From Bacillota bacterium (GTDB taxonomy: Bacteria > Bacillota > Clostridia > Oscillospirales > Ruminococcaceae), in contig JAEWLW010000087.1 in assembly GCA_023457355.1 (NCBI GenBank), positions 1 through 45,435 on the forward strand: a DNA stretch of 45,435 nucleotides, given 5' to 3'. Shown here piece by piece: positions 40,903 to 45,435 of this stretch. Under the pieces are notes generated by a model, which did not search any database, was not told where the DNA came from, and was given only the letters and a program-made list of their open reading frames with translations. Every line of letters begins with the position of its first letter. Position 1 is the stretch's first letter. A program made the translations under genes and the position numbers.

Positions 40903-41016
40903 TAGTCAGACTGGAAAGCCGCCTTTACGATGGCACATTCATTGTCCGCTCGTTACGGATTAGGACTGAATGCGCCCTGTCTTGGTGCCTTGCCAATTTG
41001 ATATACATTGACGCCG

Positions 41017-41048
41017 ATGACCGCAAAAATTTTTGAGGTCATTTTTTT
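41017..41048 (+). terminator. Intrinsic terminator inside the mgtE leader
   Basis: ATGACC (41017-41022) pairs with GGTCAT (41037-41042) around an inner CAAAAA/TTTTTG stem, followed by seven T residues. It is placed between the promoter and mgtE, so it must be conditional if mgtE uses this promoter. Confidence 0.85.
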
Positions 41049-41151
41049 GCTGCCTAAAACGGGAAAGCTTATTCTGTAACGGGCGGCTGGACGGAAAATG
41101 TAACGCAAATTAATGATGCGCCGCCGTGGCAAGCGGTTGTTTTGTGCTGCC

Positions 41152-42522
41152 ATGGCGCAAAGATGGGGAGGGAATATTATTGGGGAGTTGCAGACCCTTT
41201 TAGGGCTTATTGACGAGAAAAAATTTCTGCAGGTTCGCCGCATTATTCAGGAGATGAATGTGGTGGATTTTGCGGAGGCTATCGGCGAATATCCGGAGGA
41301 TCCGCGTGTGCTGCTTTTGTTCAGGCTGCTGCCAAAAGAAATGGCGGCGGAGGTGTTCTCTTATCTGGAACGCGACCTGCAGCAACGCATCGTGGAGGGT
41401 ATTACCGATAAGGAGCTGTCGGGCATTCTTGACGAGCTTTTCATGGATGACACGGTCGATTTTCTGGATGAGATGCCGGCTTCCATTGTCAAGCGCGTCA
41501 TCAAAATCTCCGATCCGGATACGCGCAGACAGATCAACCTGATGCTCATGTACCCCGAGACCTCGGCGGGCAGCCTGATGACCATCGAGTTCATGGAGGT
41601 TGACCGAAACTGGAATGTTAAGCGCGCCATTGAGGAGGTTCGGCGACAGAGCGAAGATAAGGAATCAATTTCGCTGTTATTCGTCACCAACACTTTTCGC
41701 AAGCTGGAGGGTACCGTCCGGTTGCGTGACGTATTGGCCGCACGCGACGACGAACTCATCGGCGATATTATGGAAACGGATGTCATCGCGGTTAAAACCC
41801 ATGACGACCAGGCCGACGTCGCTGAAATTTTTAAAAAATACGACCTGTTTACCATGCCGGTTGTCGACAACGAAGATCGCCTTGTCGGTATTATTACCAT
41901 CGACGACGTCGTGGACGTCATGGAAGAAGAAACGACCGAAGATATCTATAAAATGGCCGCTATGGAGCCTATTGAGGAAGGCTACATGGAGACCGGCGTT
42001 TTTACCCTTGCGAAAAAGCGTATCGTCTGGTTGATGGTGCTGATGATTTCGGCCACCTTTACCGGCAAAATCATTGAGAACTATAACGGTGCGCTGGCGG
42101 CGAATCTGCTGCTTTCCTCCTTCATCCCGATGCTGATGGATACCAGCGGCAACGCCGGCAGCCAGACCTCCGTCTCGGTTATTCGCGGCCTGGTGCTGGG
42201 GCAAATAGAGCTCTCGGATATTTTGGCGGTTGTCTGGAAGGAACTGCGGGTCGGCCTTGTCGTCGGCATTATGGTTGCCGCCGTCAACTATGTGCGCATC
42301 GTTGTGTTCTTCCACGATTCAGGCATTGCGGCGGTGGTTGCCGTTACCATATTCTGCGCCGTGGTGGCCGCCAAACTGGTCGGTTGTACACTGCCGATTG
42401 TTGCCACCAGATTCAAACTGGACCCGGCGCTGATGGCCAGCCCGATGATTACAACCATTGTGGATGCGATGGCGCTGCTTGTTTATTTCAACGTGGCTAT
42501 TCGCATTCTGCCCGGAATGTGA
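41152..42522 (+). CDS. mgtE: Magnesium transporter MgtE
   Basis: MgtE is a dimeric Mg2+ channel of the cytoplasmic membrane. The product has an N-terminal superhelical domain (about 1-130), two CBS domains (about 130-255, with TDVIAVKTHDDQADVAEIFKKYDLFTMPVVDNEDRLVGIITIDDVVDV) and five C-terminal helices. The pore motif MDTSGNAGSQTSVSVIRGL is intact. The start is uncertain. ATG 41152 has no Shine-Dalgarno. GGGGAGGG at 41165-41172 instead points to an in-frame ATT at 41179, six nt downstream, or to TTG 41188. A terminator in the leader suggests conditional expression. Confidence 0.93.
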   Translation: MAQRWGGNIIGELQTLLGLIDEKKFLQVRRIIQEMNVVDFAEAIGEYPEDPRVLLLFRLLPKEMAAEVFSYLERDLQQRIVEGITDKELSGILDELFMDDTVDFLDEMPASIVKRVIKISDPDTRRQINLMLMYPETSAGSLMTIEFMEVDRNWNVKRAIEEVRRQSEDKESISLLFVTNTFRKLEGTVRLRDVLAARDDELIGDIMETDVIAVKTHDDQADVAEIFKKYDLFTMPVVDNEDRLVGIITIDDVVDVMEEETTEDIYKMAAMEPIEEGYMETGVFTLAKKRIVWLMVLMISATFTGKIIENYNGALAANLLLSSFIPMLMDTSGNAGSQTSVSVIRGLVLGQIELSDILAVVWKELRVGLVVGIMVAAVNYVRIVVFFHDSGIAAVVAVTIFCAVVAAKLVGCTLPIVATRFKLDPALMASPMITTIVDAMALLVYFNVAIRILPGM

Positions 42523-42550
42523 CGCGTCGCACAAAATTTTACAGTATGGC

Positions 42551-42590
42551 AAAAGCCCGCTGCGACGGTAAGGTCGCGGCGGGCTTTTAA
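42551..42590 (+). terminator. Intrinsic terminator of mgtE
   Basis: A 16-bp stem with one G-U pair (42551-42566 with 42573-42588), GGTAAG loop, with AAAA/TTTT arms that could also serve the convergent minus-strand gene. Confidence 0.92.
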
Positions 42591-42625
42591 GCTTTTATGT
42601 CGATGTTCAAAGGGCTGCAACAGCA

Positions 42626-42910
42626 TCAGCAGTTATTTTTTGCTGCAAGCTCGTCCAGGCGCTTGTTGCGAAAATAAAGCACGATATCGGTCGACACCAT
42701 CGCAAAATTGAGCATATAGAGGTACATCACATAATCGGGCGCGTTAATCAGCTTATTAATGATGCCGCTGACATAGCCTAAGGCGATAACACATAGGAAC
42801 AGGACACTTTTGCCCTTTGCGCTTCGGGCCGTGTAGGATTTGCAGATGGAAGCCGGCCAAGCCGCGCCAAAGCAGAGCAGCATGCCAATTTCAAAAATTT
42901 TTGTGTGCAA
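42626..42910 (-). CDS. Small three-helix membrane protein, SemiSWEET/PQ-loop-like
   Basis: The 94-residue product has three hydrophobic helices: IFEIGMLLCFGAAWPASI, SVLFLCVIALGYVSGII and VMYLYMLNFAMVSTDIVLYF. The first helix ends in WPASICKSYTARSAKGKS, which resembles the PQ-loop and following Lys/Ser stretch of bacterial SemiSWEET half-transporters. A substrate cannot be assigned. I chose TTG 42910 because AGAGGGGCG lies just upstream; the same arrangement (GAGAGG...ACTTTTTTTG) is seen at cheW. A charged C-terminal tail faces the cytosol. Confidence 0.65.
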   Translation of the reverse strand: MHTKIFEIGMLLCFGAAWPASICKSYTARSAKGKSVLFLCVIALGYVSGIINKLINAPDYVMYLYMLNFAMVSTDIVLYFRNKRLDELAAKNNC

Positions 42911-42962
42911 AAAAGTCGCCCCTCTCAATTAATGCAGGTAATTTACGCATTACATCCTCTCG

Positions 42963-42988
42963 GTGCAGCCGTTTGACGACGGCTGCAC
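42963..42988. terminator. Hairpin between the ALDH gene and the small membrane protein gene
   Basis: A perfect 10-bp stem GTGCAGCCGT/ACGGCTGCAC with a TTGACG loop lies 20 bp after the aldehyde dehydrogenase stop. There is no T-run on the minus strand, so it may be a weak or factor-dependent terminator. Confidence 0.5.
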
Positions 42989-43007
42989 TCCCATTGTACC
43001 AAAAGAA

Positions 43008-44408
43008 TTATTTTTGTAAATACGCAATTTTGGAAAGCAACGTTTTTGCGGCATATAATTTGCCTTTAAAATGGGGCGGATAACGCAATGGCAGCTCAAA
43101 GGTCGGGGATTTTATCAGCACTGACCGCGGGTTGGAAAACGTCTCGAACGACATCCTGCCGTGATAGCGCCCCATGCCGCTCATGCCCACGCCGCCAAAT
43201 GGCAGCCTGGGCGAAGAAACATGCATGATAACGTCGTTGACGCAACCGCCGCCCGCTGAAGTTTGGGAAAGCACCCGCGCAATCGCCTTTTTGTCGGTGG
43301 AAAAATGATAGAGCGCCAACGGCTTTTCCCCTTTGCGGATTAAGCTGACGGCTTCGTCAAGCGATTCGTAGACCACAATTGGCAGAACAGGGCCAAACAG
43401 TTCCTGCTGCATGCAGGGCGCCTTGGGCGAGACAGGAAAAAGCAGCGTCGGCTCGAACAGGCGTGCTGCAATATCGAACCCGCCGCCAAAAACAACGCGC
43501 TCGCTTTTTAAAAGCCCCGCCAACCGCTCGGCGTGCTGCGGCGTGATGATGCGGGGCCAATCGGGGGTGAGTTTGCCGCCGGGGTAATAAAGCCGTTTAA
43601 TGCTGCGCTTGAGCTCCACAACCAGATGCGGCGCGACGCTTTTCTGGACAAGAAGGTAGTCCGGCGCCACACAGGTTTGGCCGGCATTCAAGAACTTCCC
43701 CCACGCAATGCGCTTCGCGGCATGGGGCAGGGCGGCCGTCTCGTCAACAAGGCAGGGCGATTTGCCGCCGAGCTCCAGAACCACCGGCGTCAGATGCCTG
43801 GCGGCGGCCTGCATTACATGCCGGCCGACAGCGGGGCTGCCGGTGAAAAAAATCAGGTCGAACCGCTCGTTTAACAGCGCGTCGGAAACCGAATGGTCGC
43901 CGTCCAGCACCGCGACATGGCGCGGGTCAAACGCCGACCGGACAACGCGCTGCAAAAACGCCGACGTGTGCGGCGTATTCGAAGAGGGCTTGAGCACCGC
44001 ACAGTTACCCGCCCCCACCGCGCCAATCAGCGGCGAAAGCGCCAGCAGCGCGGGGTAATTCCAGGGGGACAGTATCAGGACTGTGCCCAGCGGCTCCGGG
44101 CGTATGGCCGCGCGGGCGGGGGCATTGATCACACCGGGGTCCACCGGCCGCATTGCGGCCCACTGTGCCAGCGACCGGATGGCGAGGGCAAGCTCTTCCT
44201 GTATCATGAGAAACTCGCAGCTCCAGCTATCAAAGGCGCCGCGGCCAAAATCCTTTTTAACGGCATCATAAAAGGCCTGCTCGTTATTTTCCAGCACATT
44301 TTTCAGTCGCAGCAAGGCCGCCTTGCGCGTGGTAACCGGCAGCGTCAGGCCCCGGCTAAAATAGTCCTGCATCTCCATAAGCAGTGCAGAATAATTGTGT
44401 TGTGCCAT
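43008..44408 (-). CDS. Aldehyde dehydrogenase, class 3 type
   Basis: This NAD(P)-dependent enzyme of 466 residues oxidises aldehydes to acids. The catalytic Cys is C246 in GQTCVAPDY and the general base is E212 in VLELGGKSP. Other class 3 features are ILSPWNYPALLALSPLIGA, FFTGSPAVGRHVMQAA, EELFGPVLP-like QELFGPVLP and LPFGGVGMSGMGRYHG. A hydrophobic C-terminal tail is absent, so it is probably cytosolic. Such enzymes usually act on fatty or aromatic aldehydes. It is transcribed divergently from the amidase-domain gene. Confidence 0.94.
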   Translation of the reverse strand: MAQHNYSALLMEMQDYFSRGLTLPVTTRKAALLRLKNVLENNEQAFYDAVKKDFGRGAFDSWSCEFLMIQEELALAIRSLAQWAAMRPVDPGVINAPARAAIRPEPLGTVLILSPWNYPALLALSPLIGAVGAGNCAVLKPSSNTPHTSAFLQRVVRSAFDPRHVAVLDGDHSVSDALLNERFDLIFFTGSPAVGRHVMQAAARHLTPVVLELGGKSPCLVDETAALPHAAKRIAWGKFLNAGQTCVAPDYLLVQKSVAPHLVVELKRSIKRLYYPGGKLTPDWPRIITPQHAERLAGLLKSERVVFGGGFDIAARLFEPTLLFPVSPKAPCMQQELFGPVLPIVVYESLDEAVSLIRKGEKPLALYHFSTDKKAIARVLSQTSAGGGCVNDVIMHVSSPRLPFGGVGMSGMGRYHGRMSFETFSNPRSVLIKSPTFELPLRYPPHFKGKLYAAKTLLSKIAYLQK

Positions 44409-44510
44409 AAAACCGCCACCCTTATCATTATTATTTTAAGTCGGGAACACCGCAGTATAGTTTATCATAACATGAACAAGGAAGAAAACCTTGTAGAAAG
44501 GAGCAAGACA

Positions 44511-45098
44511 ATGCCACTTGTGAATATTAACTACGACCGGCGCGCAGCCGTGGCCTATGCCAACCGCTGGGCTTATTTTCGCAACCCCAATTTTCTGGAT
44601 TTCTCGAATCTGGGCGGCGATTGCACGAATTTCGCTTCGCAATGCCTGCTGGCGGGTGGCGCCGTAATGAATTACACACCGACATTCGGATGGTATTACA
44701 TAGATTCAAACAACCGGGCACCCGCGTGGACAGGTGTGGAATACCTGTATAACTTTCTGACGAATAACAAGGATGTCGGGCCTTATGCCACCGATAGCGA
44801 TATTTCGGCGATGCGGCCGGGCGACCTGGTACAGCTTATGCTGGATAAAGACCGTTTTCAGCACACGCCGGTTATCACCGAAATCAGAGGGCTTATCCCG
44901 ACAATGAACACGATTTATGTGGCGGCGCACTCTCAGGACGCAAACTGCCGTCCGCTCTCCAGCTACCCGATCACCCGTGTACGCTTTTTACATATCGAGG
45001 GCATCCGCTATATGCTTGAACAAAGTACGGCGCAAACGACCCAGAATATCACGCAGGCTGCACAAAGCGCCCTGCAAAATGCCGGGCCAACAGCCTGA
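44511..45098 (+). CDS. Amidase domain-containing protein (putative, Amidase_6-like)
   Basis: The protein has about 195 residues. The papain-like core GGDCTNFASQCLLAGG holds the presumed catalytic Cys, and HTPVIT supplies the His, as in the amidase domain found in Gram-positive surface proteins. Aromatic residues around FGWYYIDSNNRAPAWTG are typical. There is no signal peptide or wall-binding module, which is unusual for this family. The C-terminus is Gln/Thr/Ala-rich (about 20 residues). ATG 44511 follows AAAGGAG; an ATG 13 codons upstream is possible but has a weaker site. Confidence 0.85.
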   Translation: MPLVNINYDRRAAVAYANRWAYFRNPNFLDFSNLGGDCTNFASQCLLAGGAVMNYTPTFGWYYIDSNNRAPAWTGVEYLYNFLTNNKDVGPYATDSDISAMRPGDLVQLMLDKDRFQHTPVITEIRGLIPTMNTIYVAAHSQDANCRPLSSYPITRVRFLHIEGIRYMLEQSTAQTTQNITQAAQSALQNAGPTA

Positions 45099-45100
45099 AT

Positions 45101-45220
45101 GGGGGTATTCTTAAAGGTCCTTAACTTTGAGGATTTCTGCTGGCAAAGCGTCTCGCTGCGTTGACGTTCTCTCGTGAAGTTCCCACCGTTTTTGACTTTT
45201 AAGAAACGCCCCAAGGCGTT
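45101..45220 (+). repeat. Dispersed intergenic repeat, copy 5
   Basis: GGGTATTCTTAAAGGTCC at the left, AAAGCGTCTCGCTGCGTTGAC in the middle and GAAGTTCCCACCGTTTTTGACTT followed by TTAAGAAACGCCCC at the right match the other copies. It starts directly after the amidase stop codon. Confidence 0.6.
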
Positions 45221-45242
45221 TTGTCAGCTTTATTATATAATG

Positions 45243-45288
45243 CCGCAGAGGGGACTGCAAAGTCTTTTCTGCGGTGTTTTGTTGACTT
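45243..45288 (+). terminator. Terminator-like hairpin near the window end
   Basis: CCGCAGA (45243-45249) pairs with TCTGCGG (45268-45274). GGG can wobble-pair with TTT inside, and GACT/AGTC closes a GCAA tetraloop. TGTTTTGTTG follows. It likely ends the amidase transcript. Confidence 0.7.
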
Positions 45289-45332
45289 GGAACGGCCTAC
45301 TTTCCTATGGAACCTCTGAACAAATGATGCAG

Positions 45333-45435
45333 ATAAAGGACCAAACCCGAATCAGTGCCCAAAAGGCGAAGCGGACCCGGGCCAAGCGGTATTTTGATCA
45401 CTTTGTTACCATCTTTCGCTCCTCTTTGGCGAAAG
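45333..45435 (+). CDS. Possible start of a gene truncated by the window end
   Basis: An open frame of 34 codons from ATG 45333 (ATG ATG) runs to the window edge. Its start is basic (SAQKAKRTRAKRYFDHFV) and turns hydrophobic, as in a membrane protein. The Shine-Dalgarno is weak and the last bases form a CTTTCGC/GCGAAAG hairpin, so it could be non-coding. Confidence 0.25.
   Translation, partial: MKDQTRISAQKAKRTRAKRYFDHFVTIFRSSLAK

Larger units (their letters stand above)
40854..41050 (+). ncRNA. Structured leader of mgtE with attenuator
   Basis: The leader holds a tiny ORF with a perfect Shine-Dalgarno, a hairpin built from CATTCA/TGAATG and GTCC/GGAC (40936-40972), and an intrinsic terminator at 41017-41048. 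The uORF start region ATGAATG (40876-40882) could instead pair with CATTCAT (40936-40942), giving mutually exclusive structures. The consensus sequences of the M-box magnesium riboswitch are not recognised. Regulation by Mg is inferred from the downstream gene. Confidence 0.6.

Noticed and set aside
40848..41050. M-box magnesium riboswitch before mgtE
   Set aside because: The conserved M-box segments are not recognisable by eye. A covariance search would be decisive, so it is described only as a structured leader.
1..45435. CRISPR arrays, tRNA or rRNA genes, transposases and prophage genes
   Set aside because: I looked for regularly spaced repeats, cloverleaf patterns and recombinase or capsid motifs and found none.

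Overview
The window is a chromosomal segment of a low-G+C-lineage (Bacillota) anaerobe whose local base composition is nevertheless fairly GC-rich. Gene content points to a clostridial, Oscillospiraceae/Ruminococcaceae-like organism: an ecfA1-ecfA2-ecfT-truA block, a repressor-type BirA with BioY transporters, the paired DNA-repair families TIGR03915/TIGR03916, DUF5711, DUF6179/DUF6323-like proteins, GluQRS, a ClpE-type unfoldase and a LexA box of the Gram-positive type. Several genes use TTG or GTG starts behind strong Shine-Dalgarno sequences. I see no phage, transposase, CRISPR array, rRNA or tRNA.

Layout. 0.3-3.9 kb: the shared ECF transporter motor (EcfA1, EcfA2, EcfT) and TruA. 4-8.4 kb: DUF5711 protein, CvpA-like membrane protein and a ClpE-like AAA+ unfoldase. 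8.4-8.6 kb: a 35-bp perfect inverted repeat between convergent genes. 8.6-11.9 kb (minus strand): MFS exporter, ACT-domain protein and phenylacetate-CoA ligase. 12-16 kb: penicillin-binding protein and a membrane-anchored LysM/G5/M23 peptidase. 16.2-18.6 kb: GNAT, BirA and BioY1, with BirA-type operators at birA and at bioY1. 18.7-22.2 kb: a DUF6323/DUF6179-like pair, patatin and GluQRS. 22.4-31.2 kb: the aromatic amino acid operon aroF-tyrA-aroB-aroA-aroC-pheA-aroEK(fusion)-aroQ, covering every step from DAHP to prephenate and its two products. It is preceded by a 43-codon open reading frame packed with Phe and Tyr codons and then a 12-bp-stem intrinsic terminator. 31.2-33.6 kb: enolase, then bioY2-DUF1284 behind a third BirA-type operator. 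34.4-38.3 kb: a LexA-box-controlled radical-SAM DNA-repair pair and an ABC-F ATPase. 38.6-40.7 kb: CheW, nitroreductase and an unknown protein. 40.8-42.5 kb: MgtE behind a structured leader with a tiny ORF and a terminator. 42.6-45.1 kb: a small three-helix membrane protein, a class-3 aldehyde dehydrogenase and an amidase-domain protein.

How it fits together. The EcfA1A2T motor is the kind shared by several substrate-binding subunits, and the two BioY proteins are such subunits for biotin, so BirA, both BioY proteins and the motor form one biotin-supply circuit within 34 kb. The strongest new candidate is the Phe/Tyr leader peptide with attenuator ahead of the shikimate operon. Second is the mgtE leader, which has a perfect Shine-Dalgarno, an 8-codon ORF and an intrinsic terminator but no Mg-sensor riboswitch signature that I can recognise. 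Five diverged copies of an intergenic repeat are spread over the window. All family names are recognised from motifs by eye; no database search was possible.
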